The position numbers and the translations under genes are program-made. A stretch of DNA of 64,000 nucleotides from CBDCYS01 sp965224215 (GTDB lineage Bacteria > Acidobacteriota > Terriglobia > Bryobacterales > UBA6623): contig CBDCYS010000067.1 of NCBI GenBank assembly GCA_965224215.1, positions 62,001 to 126,000 of the forward strand, written 5' to 3'. Below, piece after piece: positions 34,306 through 43,254 of the stretch. How positions within the stretch are numbered: position 1 is the stretch's first letter; each line of letters opens with the position of its first letter. The notes under the pieces were generated by a model. It ran no database searches. It was not told the DNA's origin and saw nothing but the letters and a program-made list of their open reading frames with translations.

Positions 34306-35988
34306 CTAATCCTGGTGGGCCGAGACCATCGCCAGAAGTTCGGCAGCCGACTTTCCCGCATAGAGAGGCTGGATTAGAGGTTGTTGCAGCGATACCGTGC
34401 CGTCGTGCGCCCGTCCGTCTCCCCAGGACTCAAGGTAGTGAGCCTCGGGCAGGTGCCACTGGCACATGACGGCCGTTTCGTCTCGTTCGAGCCCTAGGTG
34501 AATCGTGTTGGCGACTTTCCTGAGATTCGCGGCGAAATCGAAGTCCGCCGGCGCGTTGTAGACTGGGTTTCCGCCCAGGATCACGAGCGTATCGACTTGC
34601 CCCGCTTCCATCTCGGCCGCGAGTTCTTCAAGAGGCTGAGCGTTCGCGCCGCTGCCGATCTCGCCATTTCCTTTTTCGGTATTGCCTTTGTGAACAAAGG
34701 AGACCGTCTCGCCGAGATTCCCCAGAGCTTCATTGATCCAATAGGTGAGGGCGTGAACCGCGGCAGGCTGCCTCGGACCCGCCACTACCAGGCAACGGCC
34801 GGTGTCCGCTTTCAGGTCCCGAGCCAATACTGCAACCCAGCGATCTTCTTTGCTCTGCCCGTTGTTCAAGACCCGCAGCGTCGGCGGCAGAAGTCCCAGC
34901 TCCGCCGCGAGGGCTTCGGCAAACCCGCGCACGTCTCCGAGTCTCATGCGCAGCCGGTGATCCGCCATCGCGCCGGTCACAGAGTACTGTGCCTCGACCA
35001 TGTATAGGCGATTCATCGAATCCTTCTCGGAGCTCACGCGCCGCCGCCGCGAAAACTCGCGAGTCGGGATTGTCGTAGGCTCGTCGAGGCCGAGAAAGTC
35101 ATGGTCAAGCGACAGAATCACGTCGGCTTTGTCGTAGGCAAACCGCGGAGCGAATCGCGTCCCTGCCTGTTTGCCGAAGGCGATCCCGCCAGCGGCCTTA
35201 GCCGCGTCCGAATCAAGCGGCGCATACTCTGTCCATTTCGCTTTTGGGAACTTCCGCAACACATGAGACCGAACGGCTTCGAGCGAAGGCGACGAAATCG
35301 ACTCGCTTAGAAACCGCAGTCCCGCGCCGTCCCCGACACTTACAAAATGAGGCCCAGCGAAGGCCTGAAAGTCTTCCCAATTCGATCGCTTCCTTTCACG
35401 GTAAACGGCCTGAGACCGGTCCGGATCGTACAATCCCAACACCGACGCCTGCCCATAGGCCGAGCAGGCCCCTAAACTCGACGGATGTTTCGGGTTCCCT
35501 TCAATCTTCGTCGGACGCCCGTCGTTGGACTCCACCAGCAACCCGGTCGAAACTCCGCCGAGGGGCATCGACGTCGCGTAGTAGACGGCCTTGCCGGGAA
35601 TCAAATCCTCGACCCCTCGGCTAAACGGCAGAATCTGCTCGACCGGCCGGTGGCAAGCCGTCAAACCGGCAAGCCCCAGCGATGCCGCCATCAATTTCAG
35701 AACACCCCGCCGAGAAGGATCGCTCAGCTCGGTTGCGTTCTCGGGAAACTCGCGCTCGACCCAGCCCCGAAATTCCTTGGTGCCTGCAAGCTGGTCGAGG
35801 CTGCGCCAATGCTCGCGTCCGGTCAACGGCAAGCGCTGTTTTGTGGCTGAGCCGTTCCCCGCCGCGGGACTCTCCATACCGTGGCCGCGGATCGGGCCGG
35901 TCATCGGTTTGGTCATCGGTTTGGTCATCGGGTCGGTCATCGCGTCGGTCATCGCGTCGGTCATCGCGTCGGTCTTGGGTTCACTCAT
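34306..35988 (-). CDS. actB: ACIII subunit ActB, N-terminal molybdopterin-oxidoreductase-like part
   Basis: Starts ATG 35988 in an ATGA overlap with actA. A tandem MTDA/MTKP repeat, then REHWRSLDQLAG, a Tat-type/lipobox signal RRGVLKLMAASLGLAGLTAC, and the apo-molybdopterin-oxidoreductase fold typical of ActB (QILPFSRGVEDLIPGKAVYYAT, EGNPKHPSSLGACSAYGQASVLGLYDPDRS, ILGGNPVYNAPADFDF). ActB carries no Mo cofactor in known complexes. The frame stops at TAG 34306, right before RGYDIVRNYW, although the family is normally one protein of about 1000 residues. Confidence 0.92.
   Translation of the reverse strand: MSEPKTDAMTDAMTDAMTDPMTKPMTKPMTGPIRGHGMESPAAGNGSATKQRLPLTGREHWRSLDQLAGTKEFRGWVEREFPENATELSDPSRRGVLKLMAASLGLAGLTACHRPVEQILPFSRGVEDLIPGKAVYYATSMPLGGVSTGLLVESNDGRPTKIEGNPKHPSSLGACSAYGQASVLGLYDPDRSQAVYRERKRSNWEDFQAFAGPHFVSVGDGAGLRFLSESISSPSLEAVRSHVLRKFPKAKWTEYAPLDSDAAKAAGGIAFGKQAGTRFAPRFAYDKADVILSLDHDFLGLDEPTTIPTREFSRRRRVSSEKDSMNRLYMVEAQYSVTGAMADHRLRMRLGDVRGFAEALAAELGLLPPTLRVLNNGQSKEDRWVAVLARDLKADTGRCLVVAGPRQPAAVHALTYWINEALGNLGETVSFVHKGNTEKGNGEIGSGANAQPLEELAAEMEAGQVDTLVILGGNPVYNAPADFDFAANLRKVANTIHLGLERDETAVMCQWHLPEAHYLESWGDGRAHDGTVSLQQPLIQPLYAGKSAAELLAMVSAHQD
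35899..35970 (-). repeat. actB: 12-nt in-frame tandem repeat at the actB N-terminus
   Basis: Six clean 12-base units (plus-strand GGTCATCGGTTT or GGTCATCGCGTC) and one degenerate unit. On the coding strand they give repeated tetrapeptides MTDA, MTDP, MTKP. Each repeat brings an in-frame ATG. The multiple of three lets copy number vary without breaking the frame. Confidence 0.9.
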
Positions 35989-36632
35989 CGATGACACCCC
36001 GAACAGTGCTCGGGCGGCGAGATTCCCTTGGCCGCAATGATCTCGCGTCCAATCTCCGCCGCATCGCGCGGAGCCTGCCAGTCGAGCTTCGTGATGAACT
36101 CCGCCGGACGAATGTTCGCCGCCGGATCACGGTGGCAGTCAAGACACCAGCCCATGCTGAGCGGCGCCACTTGCTTCACCTCTGCCATCTGATCAACACG
36201 TCCGTGGCAGCTCACGCAGCTAACGCCGGCCGAGAGGTGCGCCTGGTGGTTGAAGTAGGCGTATTCGGGCAGCTTGTGAACACGTATCCAAGGAACTGGC
36301 GTGTCATTCGCCGCGCTCGCACGCACCGCCCCGAGCAGCGGACTCTCCGCTCGCACACGCTTATGGCAGTTCATGCAGGTTTCGGTCGTCGGAATTGCCG
36401 CATGAGCCGAAAACTCCACGGTCGAGTGGCAGTAGCGGCAGTCCATTCCAAGATTGCCCGCATGAAGTTTGTGACTAAAGGGGACGGGCTGTCTGGGCTG
36501 ATATCCGGCGTCGGTGATCTCGGGCCGCCCCAGATAAGCGAGCAGGCTGACCGTGCCGACTACGCAGGCAGCGATGGTGATGACGCTGACGCGCAAGATC
36601 CGGTCGGTCGATCGAGAGAAGATTTGCCCCAT
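35985..36632 (-). CDS. actA: ACIII subunit ActA (pentaheme cytochrome c)
   Basis: 215 residues from ATG 36632, preceded by AGGAAG. One N-terminal membrane anchor (ILRVSVITIAACVVGTVSLLAYL), then five CxxCH heme sites: CRYCH, CMNCH, CVSCH, CLDCH and CSGCH, the number expected for ActA. The periplasmic domain passes electrons from ACIII to the oxidase or a soluble cytochrome. First gene of the operon, so its promoter should lie between 36633 and 37037. Confidence 0.96.
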   Translation of the reverse strand: MGQIFSRSTDRILRVSVITIAACVVGTVSLLAYLGRPEITDAGYQPRQPVPFSHKLHAGNLGMDCRYCHSTVEFSAHAAIPTTETCMNCHKRVRAESPLLGAVRASAANDTPVPWIRVHKLPEYAYFNHQAHLSAGVSCVSCHGRVDQMAEVKQVAPLSMGWCLDCHRDPAANIRPAEFITKLDWQAPRDAAEIGREIIAAKGISPPEHCSGCHR

Positions 36633-37037
36633 GAGCCGCGGTGCTTCCTGGCAGCCGGTTTTGTTACGTCCGCTGCTGACATGAAACGTTTCGACCGTCT
36701 TGGGTTCGATCTTGAGGCGAACCTCAGATTCTTCTGGATTTATCGCGTATTCATTGGCCCATTGGGCCGCCTCTCGACAGTTCAATCCTTACCCAACGCG
36801 GTGGAAAGTTCGGAAAGCAGATCAGAGCCCCTGGCGGGAACTTGGGGTCAAGTCCGCCCAGCCCAACAGCCTTTGAAGAATGCCCAATCCGCCGGCTGAG
36901 GGTTTAGTTAGACACAAGGAGCGTGATCCGAACCAGCGGGCGCGGAGGACTTCAACGAAATTGTGCGCGGTGGTTGACCCGTCACTTGCGTTCGGGGCTC
37001 TGAATCGGGCTTTGAATCGGGCTCTGAAACGGCTTAG
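36633..37037. other. intergenic region with the presumed respiratory-operon promoter
   Basis: About 405 bases between actA and the 3' end of the sialidase gene. It contains dispersed element copy 2. The repeated words GGGCTCTGAATCGGGCTTTGAATCGGGC near 37.0 kb form a short tandem repeat. Confidence 0.5.
36781..36893. other. dispersed structured element, copy 2 (possible ncRNA or leader)
   Basis: Shares with copy 1 (4913-5033) the blocks AGTTCGGAAAGCAG (36807-36820), AGAGCC and GGTCAAGTCCGCC (36846-36858) and the trailing AAT(C/T)CGCC region. The intervening stem is CCCC (36828-36831) / GGGG (36844-36847) instead of the CCGCGGGT / ACCTGCGG stem in copy 1. Lies about 150 bases upstream of the actA start when read on the minus strand. 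Confidence 0.5.
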
Positions 37038-38198
37038 TCATTCCAAGAACTCAAGATCAAAACGAGTAAACGTAATAAACTGATACCCGTCGCTTACCCC
37101 GCGCTCCCAGAGCACCCCCGCCGTCTTGTCCGGCAGTACGGCCAAGTCCGAATAAGCGGCCAGCCCACCATAAATCACTTTCTCGTTGCGAAAGGTCTGG
37201 CCCTCGTCATAACTGACGCGAACGACAAGATTTCTGCGACCCGGTCCGGCCGGACCCGTCCAAAGAATCCGGCTTCGGTCATCGCCCGTCGCTTGAGAGG
37301 TATAGCGCTCGATCGAAGTGCAAACCGGAGTGAGCATCTGGCCTGTCCGTGGCCTCGACCAGGTCTCACCCCCGTCGCCGCTGATCGCAACCCAGCGGCG
37401 CCCGCCGTCATTTTGCCGCGCGTCCATCATAATCGCCCCGTCGGCGAGTTCGACAAGCTGATTCTCGTCGGTTAGCGCGTGCAGCAGCTTGCCACGCTTC
37501 CAGCTGACCCCATGGTCAACGCTGAACACGGCATAGGCCCGCATGAAATGGAGGGGTCCGCTATAGTCGCCCGCGGCGCCCCAGATTGTAGTCGTATCCA
37601 GCTTGCGCGCCGCCGGAGCGATGAGCCGGCCGTCACGAGCTTGAATTGCGCCGCCTGGGCCGAAAAACATCGCGCCCCAGTTCTCGTAATCGCGAACAGC
37701 CCGAGTCAAATCAACCCCATCGGACCAGCTCCGCCCATTGTCGTCGCTCGATCGGGCCCAGGATTGATTGTTCGCCGTTCCCGGCTCGGAGGAATCCGTC
37801 CCGTGACCCGGTTCCCAGCGGTTGAATAGGATCCAAACCCGCCCGTTCGTGCGATCGGTTACCGGAGTCGGATTCGACGCCGACCAGCCTTCGCCGGGAT
37901 CGTCCAGCACTCCCAGCTCCGACCAAGTCTGGCCCTGATCAGCGCTCAGCTTGTAGACCAGGTCGATGTCGCCGCCGCCGGGGTCATGCCGATTGTCCTT
38001 GCGCCCTTCGGCGAACGCAATTAGGGAACCGTCCGGCGATGTCAAAATCGCGGGAATGCGGAACGTGTGGTAGCCCTCGGTCCCTGCGGTAAAGACATCG
38101 ACGCTCGTGAAAAGTGGCTCAGCGGCGGCGAGCGCCACGAAAACAGCGAGACCCGATAACGCTCGAATAATAGCTTTCGCAAACAAACTCCCGAGCAT
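37038..38198 (-). CDS. exo-alpha-sialidase (GH33-like, Asp-box repeats)
   Basis: 386 residues from ATG 38198, chosen because GGAGG sits six bases upstream. Signal peptide (IIRALSGLAVFVALAAAEP), then a six-bladed propeller with YHTFRIPAI (FRIP, arginine triad), and Asp boxes SADQGQTW, SSDDNGRSW, SVDHGVSW and SGDGGETW. Late acidic/Tyr residues and RVSYDEGQTF follow. It would release terminal sialic acids from exported glycoconjugates, or act on a related sugar. No sialic-acid catabolic genes are seen nearby. Confidence 0.88.
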   Translation of the reverse strand: MLGSLFAKAIIRALSGLAVFVALAAAEPLFTSVDVFTAGTEGYHTFRIPAILTSPDGSLIAFAEGRKDNRHDPGGGDIDLVYKLSADQGQTWSELGVLDDPGEGWSASNPTPVTDRTNGRVWILFNRWEPGHGTDSSEPGTANNQSWARSSDDNGRSWSDGVDLTRAVRDYENWGAMFFGPGGAIQARDGRLIAPAARKLDTTTIWGAAGDYSGPLHFMRAYAVFSVDHGVSWKRGKLLHALTDENQLVELADGAIMMDARQNDGGRRWVAISGDGGETWSRPRTGQMLTPVCTSIERYTSQATGDDRSRILWTGPAGPGRRNLVVRVSYDEGQTFRNEKVIYGGLAAYSDLAVLPDKTAGVLWERGVSDGYQFITFTRFDLEFLE

Positions 38199-38588
38199 TT
38201 CGAACCTCCGATTCAGGTAACACATGTTTTGTCAGGCTTTGCCATCGACACGGCGAAAGCTCGTCAGCCCAGCCCGCTTCATGGGGCTCTGTCTTTCCAA
38301 CCGATATCCTTACGTGTGACGCCATTACCGGCACAAAACACCAGCGGGCCGCGTCGGACTCCTCTCACCGTGCGGTTCACATGATCGGCACACCTTTAAA
38401 GATACCCCAAACAAGACGCTAGTCCTGCGACAAAATCCATCCGAAGAACTGATAAGTTGGCAGTATCAAGGCAGGCCCCCAAGGGTCGCGCGCCCGCTCC
38501 GCGGTGCGGTTTTCCACGCATCTGAGGCAGAATCCAAGCCGGAGGTAGTATGAACCGCCCATTCGCGCGCGAAATCCGTTTCGTTACA
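38199..38588. other. intergenic region
   Basis: About 390 bases upstream of the sialidase gene up to the IS1380 remnant. I see no supported gene; the sialidase promoter should be here. Confidence 0.4.
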
Positions 38589-38605
38589 CCTGAATTATGC
38601 ACAGA

Positions 38606-39635
38606 TCTGGTTATCCACTTTACTCTAGTTGGTGGGCTGGGGCTTGGTGATAATGTCTCGATAGGTCAAGGCCTTACGGAGAACCAACTGTTCGACGAGT
38701 CGGTGGAAGATCTTGCCTACGTGGCGGGACTTTCGACGGTTGAAGCGAAAGGTGAATTCATCGAGGTAGCCTTGCAGATGCACTTTACTCACCTTCCCTT
38801 GGTGCGTCGCTACCAACCAGCGCTTGAGCAGCGAGGCAACCAGGTGGACATGCGCGAATTCCTCGGCGGCTATCTGCGAGTCTCCCGCTGTGTGGGTGAC
38901 CCGATAGCGATAGCCGGCTTTCTTCAAGCCCCGGTAACCCCTCCAGCCGTCGCTATGGACCAGACTGCCTGACGCCACACAGTCGGTCACAAAACCCACC
39001 AGACTCGGTCCCGATGCGTCGGGGACATGACGCAGACGAATTCGCCCCATTTTGCGGCCCTGCAGTTCCACCGCAACCACAACCAAGGCTTTGCCCACCA
39101 GCTCTCGCCCGCGAACGTGCTTCTCCTTGCCGCCCAAGTAAGTCTCGTCGACTTCGACACTTCCGTCCAGCCGTTCCCGACCCAGCCGAACCATCCGCCT
39201 GCCGCTACTTCTGCAACATCAGCCAGGCGGTCTGATAGCTGCCCAGACCGAGTTCACGCTGCAAACCCTTGGCGCTCAGCCCTGTTTTCTGAGTGCAGGC
39301 CAGCCACATGGCCAGAAACCAACTCCGCAGCGGCACCCGCGAGTTGTGCAGGATGGTTCCCGCCGTGGGAGAGGTCTGGCGTCGGCACCCGCTACAGAAC
39401 ATCGTGCCTCGTCGGGTCGTCCAACCCTTCGTGGCCGAGCAGTTCGGACAAACGAACCCCGCTGGCCAGCGGACACCGAGCAGATACTCGCAGCAAGCTT
39501 GCTCGCTGGCAAACCGTTCAGTGAACTCCACCAGATGTTTTGGAAAATCGTCGCTCAACAGACTCGGTCTTCGCCGCCAACAGCGCGAGTCCAAGGATAG
39601 CTTGATTCATCACTAGAGTAAAGTGGATAACCAGA
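38606..39635 (-). mobile_element. IS1595-family insertion sequence, second type, nested
   Basis: 1030 bp with terminal repeats TCTGGTTATCCACTTTACTC shared by both ends. The flanks repeat ATGCACAGA (38597-38605 and 39636-39644), an 8-9 bp target duplication. The target is the end of the IS1380 remnant. Distinct from copies A-D in ends and protein. Confidence 0.9.
38625..39594 (-). pseudogene. IS1595-family transposase, nonsense codon plus frameshift
   Basis: N-terminal part 39594 down to a TAG at 39205-39207: zinc ribbon CPNCSATKGW...CSGCRRQ and LGLGSYQTAWLMLQK. The C-terminal part 38625-39194 carries VEVDETYLGG, HSDGWRGY and DEFTFRFNRRKSR. Joining needs both reversal of the TAG and removal of one base just after it, so the gene has decayed. 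The usual sequence at the join would be LQK-L-R-R/Q-AMVRLGRE. Confidence 0.9.
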
Positions 39636-40319
39636 ATGCACAGATTCACTTTGCGAGTGTGGCTGCGTTCGTAGCGGGTTGGCGGTCGTCGTGAGGGGGT
39701 AGCTCGGCAACTGGCCTTTTGGCTTCTCCGTGTCCGGTTTCCCTTCCCACCCAGAATCCGCGTCGTCAAAACCTCGCTCGGAAGTGACGTGTTTCCAGTG
39801 CGTTACGGCTAGTGCATAAAAGTTTATGCATAGCGCATAGCCAGGCTCTCAGATCAGCGCCCTCCCGACCACCGGCAGCAAGCCGCCGTAGGGAGTCGGC
39901 TTCCTGCCGCGGAAGTGGTAAGGCGTCGAAGCCCCGATTTTATTGGGCCGCGAGGCCGTCACGGCTGGGCCTTGTTGGACGGGCCTTTGGGAGCTATGCT
40001 GTTTTCGTCTGGTAACCATGTGGGTGACCTCCTTGGGGTTGGCTGGCGAAGCTGGGATCTTTGCCAGCCTACCTTTTTACCCCATGTTTTAGGGGGTCCC
40101 CAATGGTCTCTTGCGGCTCAGCCCTCCTCAGGTCCACGCCGCAGTGCATAATTCAGGTTACACTCCTAGTAGCCTTCTTTCACACAAGTCCGTGAACTCA
40201 GGCCCACTCGCAAATCCACAAAATATAGGAACGACCCAGTCACTTTACAACCGTAACGTCCGCCCCGCAGGCAGGCCGGGCAATGTTGGACGGTGGAAAC
40301 CGCAAAGGTATATCGATCC

Positions 40320-41456
40320 ATGAACCGAACGAGAATCAGCCAAGCTCTTCTGGTACTGATGGGCCTGGTATTCGTGGCCGGTGAGTATTTGTCCTTCCAC
40401 GATGTATACGGAATTCCGTTCGTGCTGGCCGCGGTCGGAGCGGTCATCCTGGGTCGAAACTGGAAAGGATGGGTCGTGGCGGCGGCATTCGTTGGCATCG
40501 CCCTCTACTGGTCCAGCGCTGAGCAAAAAGGCTGCTCTTTTTGGTGGCGCTCGCGATACGTAGTTGATAAGACCCTTGGACGTTTGCCCTATGTCTCCTG
40601 GGATGACGTTCGCTACGCGGCGTTTAGCGACGGGCACTGCTTCTATCCGGAAGAGGAACACCGCTGGGTTGTCGACTCGATCAAGCTGCTCGATACAAAA
40701 ATGATCAACGGCCACAAGTACGAGCAATTCGCAACGGACCTCGGCAACTTTTGGATCGCGGAAGGCGGAGAGAAGAGTGAAGACAAAGGCGAGAAACCAG
40801 AGGAAGCAGGTGCAGAAGGACAGGGATCCTTGGCGTGGCTACTGTTTGAGGTGAACGTCTATGAGTCTTACCAGGGTCACGAAGACACAGTGTTGCCGGG
40901 AGATACAGTTGTGGACGCGGGTGCACACGTCGGAGTTTACACGCGCTATGCCCTGAAACGCGGAGCGGCTCGGGTGATTTCGATCGAGCCAGACCCCACG
41001 AATATCGTCGCCTTCGAACGAAACTTTGCCGACGAGATCGCTTCCGGAAAGGTCATCCTCATCAAGGCCGGAGTTTGGAATGAAGAGTCGGATTTGCAAC
41101 TGCAAATCCACGACCACATCAGCACCCGCGCGACGCTTTTCTCGATGGAAGGGATTGATCACTCTATCACCGTCCCGGTGAGGCCGCTCGACGATATGGT
41201 GGACGACTTGAAACTCGACCGGGTGGATTTCATCAAGATGGATATCGAAGGCGCGGAAAGGCAAGCTCTAGAGGGTGCCCGCCGGACCATTGCACGCTTC
41301 CGCCCGCGGATGGCTATCTGCACCTACCACATGGAAGACGACCCGGTCGCGGTGCCGGAAGTGGCTTTGAACATTCAGCCGGACTACAGCGTCCACGCCA
41401 AGGAGTTGGACGTCAACCACGAAGACACGCGTCCGAAGATTCTCTTCTTTAACTAG
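40320..41456 (+). CDS. FkbM-family methyltransferase with N-terminal membrane segments
   Basis: 378 residues from ATG 40320 (a GTG at 40293 would add nine). Two hydrophobic segments near the N-terminus (ISQALLVLMGLVFVAGEYL; FVLAAVGAVILG...WVVAAAFVGIALYW). The C-terminal half is an FkbM SAM-dependent methyltransferase: DTVVDAGAHVGVYTRYAL, VISIEPDPTN, VPVRPLDDMVDDLKLDRVDFIKMDIEGAE and MAICTYHMED. FkbM proteins O-methylate sugars or polyketides; the membrane region suggests action on an envelope glycan. Substrate unknown. Confidence 0.82.
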   Translation: MNRTRISQALLVLMGLVFVAGEYLSFHDVYGIPFVLAAVGAVILGRNWKGWVVAAAFVGIALYWSSAEQKGCSFWWRSRYVVDKTLGRLPYVSWDDVRYAAFSDGHCFYPEEEHRWVVDSIKLLDTKMINGHKYEQFATDLGNFWIAEGGEKSEDKGEKPEEAGAEGQGSLAWLLFEVNVYESYQGHEDTVLPGDTVVDAGAHVGVYTRYALKRGAARVISIEPDPTNIVAFERNFADEIASGKVILIKAGVWNEESDLQLQIHDHISTRATLFSMEGIDHSITVPVRPLDDMVDDLKLDRVDFIKMDIEGAERQALEGARRTIARFRPRMAICTYHMEDDPVAVPEVALNIQPDYSVHAKELDVNHEDTRPKILFFN

Positions 41457-42223
41457 GTTTCCGTTGATCCGTTGATCCGCTCAGCCCACCTTCAGTCCTG
41501 AAACGTTGAGCAGCGTCGGCGTCTGGTCAACGGTTCGTAGATATGCGATTCACGGACGGCGACTTAGCCTTGAAAGCGTTCCCACGGGCCAACGGCCGGT
41601 CACCTTATCAGCAGATCAACTGCTCAACGGATCGACCGCTCAACGGCTTACCCCCCGTGAATCGTGACCTTTCGGGCCATAAAGGTCCAGAACTTCGCAC
41701 CGCTAGTCATCAAGACGCAGACCCACAAGGCTTGAATCGCGATCACTTCGGCGATCTCCATGCCCTCCAGCTTTCCCAGATAGATTCGTAGCGGCGTATA
41801 GGCCATGTGCTGAAACGGCAGGTAGGACAGAACCGTCTGTGCCGCGGGGGGAAACATTGTCATCGGCACCAGCAGTCCCGACAGCAGCTCCTGCACAAAG
41901 AATTTCGCTCGCAGCAATCCCAGTATCGACTTCATCCGCACGGCGCAACTGCCGATGATGAAGTTCATTGCTCCTGTCAAGAAAACGCTGCCGGCCAGTG
42001 ACACAAGGAACAGCAAAAAGTGCGCCGAGCTGGCGGCGGGCTGTATCGGGAAAACGAGCGAAACAACGATGGCCGCCGGAACTGTTAGCAGGACGAGCCG
42101 AAAGCCCGCCTCGCCCAAGGCACGGCCCAGGTACATCGTCTGGATACTCACCGGCTTCAGCATCGAAAGCGCGATCTTGCCTTCCAGTACATCGGCGGCC
42201 ATGTTGTGGTCGATATTGTTGAA

Positions 42224-43254
42224 GGTGGGTATCCGGTTGACTCAGGTAGCCCCAAGATGTAGTATGCCTGCAGATGGAAGATTACCCTCAGAACCTGACA
42301 GAGTTCGAGGCCCGTTTTAGCAGTGAGGAGGCCTGCCGGGAGTATCTGTTCCGGCTGCGCTGGCCGGACGGTTTCCGCTGTCCGGGTTGCGGTTGTGGAA
42401 AGTCGTGGCCTTTGCGAAAAGTGCTGCTGCAGTGCGCTGCGTGTGGGCGCCAAACCTCGGTGACCGCCGGGACCATCTTTCAGGACACGCGCAGCCCTTT
42501 GCCGTTGTGGTTTCGTGCGATGTGGTGGGTCACCACCCAAAAAACCGGAGCCAGCGCTTTGGGACTTCAAAGAGTGTTGGGGCTCAACAGGTACGAAACG
42601 GCTTGGACCTGGCTGCACAAAATGCGGCGCGCGATGGTGCGGCCGGGACGGGATTTGCTGGCCGGGACGGTGGAAGTCGATGAAAGCTACTGGGGCGGGC
42701 TCGAAGAGGGCCTGCGGGGCCGAAACCTGCAAAACAAAGCATTGATCGCAGTAGCCGCTCAAGAGGATGGGCGGGGTATCGGCCGGATTCGCATGAAGAG
42801 AATCGAGGATGCCTCGGGCGAGAGCCTGTTGCCTTTCGTGGAGGAGTGCATCGAGCCGGGCAGCGTGGTGCATACCGACGGCTGGCCCGGTTACTCCGGG
42901 TTGAAAAAGGAAGGCTACGTCCATCAGGTCACAGTTGTCAGCAGGCAGGAGCAGTCCAAGTCGGAATTGATGCCCCGCGTCCACCGCGTGATGTCACTGC
43001 TCAAGCGCTGGCTGCTGGGCACCCATCAGGGCGCCGTGAGCCACAAACATCTGGACTACTACCTGGACGAGTTCACCTTCCGTTTCAACCGCCGCAACTC
43101 CAAAAGCCGCGGCAAACTCTTCTATCGGCTCGTCCAGCAGGCGGTAGCCGTGGATCCCGCGACTTACAAGATGATTGTTCACCCGGTTACAGAACCCAAG
43201 AAAATCCCCAAACCACAAGATATTGGGGCTACCTGAGTCAACCGGATACCCATC
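42224..43254 (+). mobile_element. IS1595-family insertion sequence, copy D
   Basis: 1031 bp, same element as copies A-C, with perfect 8-bp duplication TTGTTGAA (42216-42223 and 43255-43262). Intact transposase in the direction opposite to the host permease gene. Confidence 0.95.
42274..43236 (+). CDS. IS1595-family (ISXO2-like) transposase, copy D
   Basis: 320 residues, intact. Closest to copy A (shares ELTEFEARF-type NLTEF and the SKSELMPRV variant), differing at single positions such as GRNLQNKAL for GRNLKNKAL. Copies A and D are therefore probably the most recently related pair. Confidence 0.95.
   Translation: MEDYPQNLTEFEARFSSEEACREYLFRLRWPDGFRCPGCGCGKSWPLRKVLLQCAACGRQTSVTAGTIFQDTRSPLPLWFRAMWWVTTQKTGASALGLQRVLGLNRYETAWTWLHKMRRAMVRPGRDLLAGTVEVDESYWGGLEEGLRGRNLQNKALIAVAAQEDGRGIGRIRMKRIEDASGESLLPFVEECIEPGSVVHTDGWPGYSGLKKEGYVHQVTVVSRQEQSKSELMPRVHRVMSLLKRWLLGTHQGAVSHKHLDYYLDEFTFRFNRRNSKSRGKLFYRLVQQAVAVDPATYKMIVHPVTEPKKIPKPQDIGAT

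Larger units (their letters stand above)
38589..40157 (-). mobile_element. internally deleted IS1380-family remnant, containing a nested IS
   Basis: Starts CCTGAATTATGCAC (38589) and ends GTGCATAATTCAGG (40157), the termini of the full IS1380 copies at 50 and 60.8 kb, and is flanked by a perfect 5-bp duplication TTACA (38584-38588, 40158-40162). The end near 40 kb keeps the transposase N-terminus region and upstream AAGGAGG-type site with about 85% similarity; almost all of the transposase is gone. Another IS (38606-39635) sits 17 bases inside its left end. Confidence 0.85.

Noticed and set aside
32872..34308. Genome-wide reassignment of TAG to an amino acid
   Set aside because: TAG is the normal terminator of several intact genes here, including actB itself (32872-32874), actD and the SDR gene; decay or local error is simpler.
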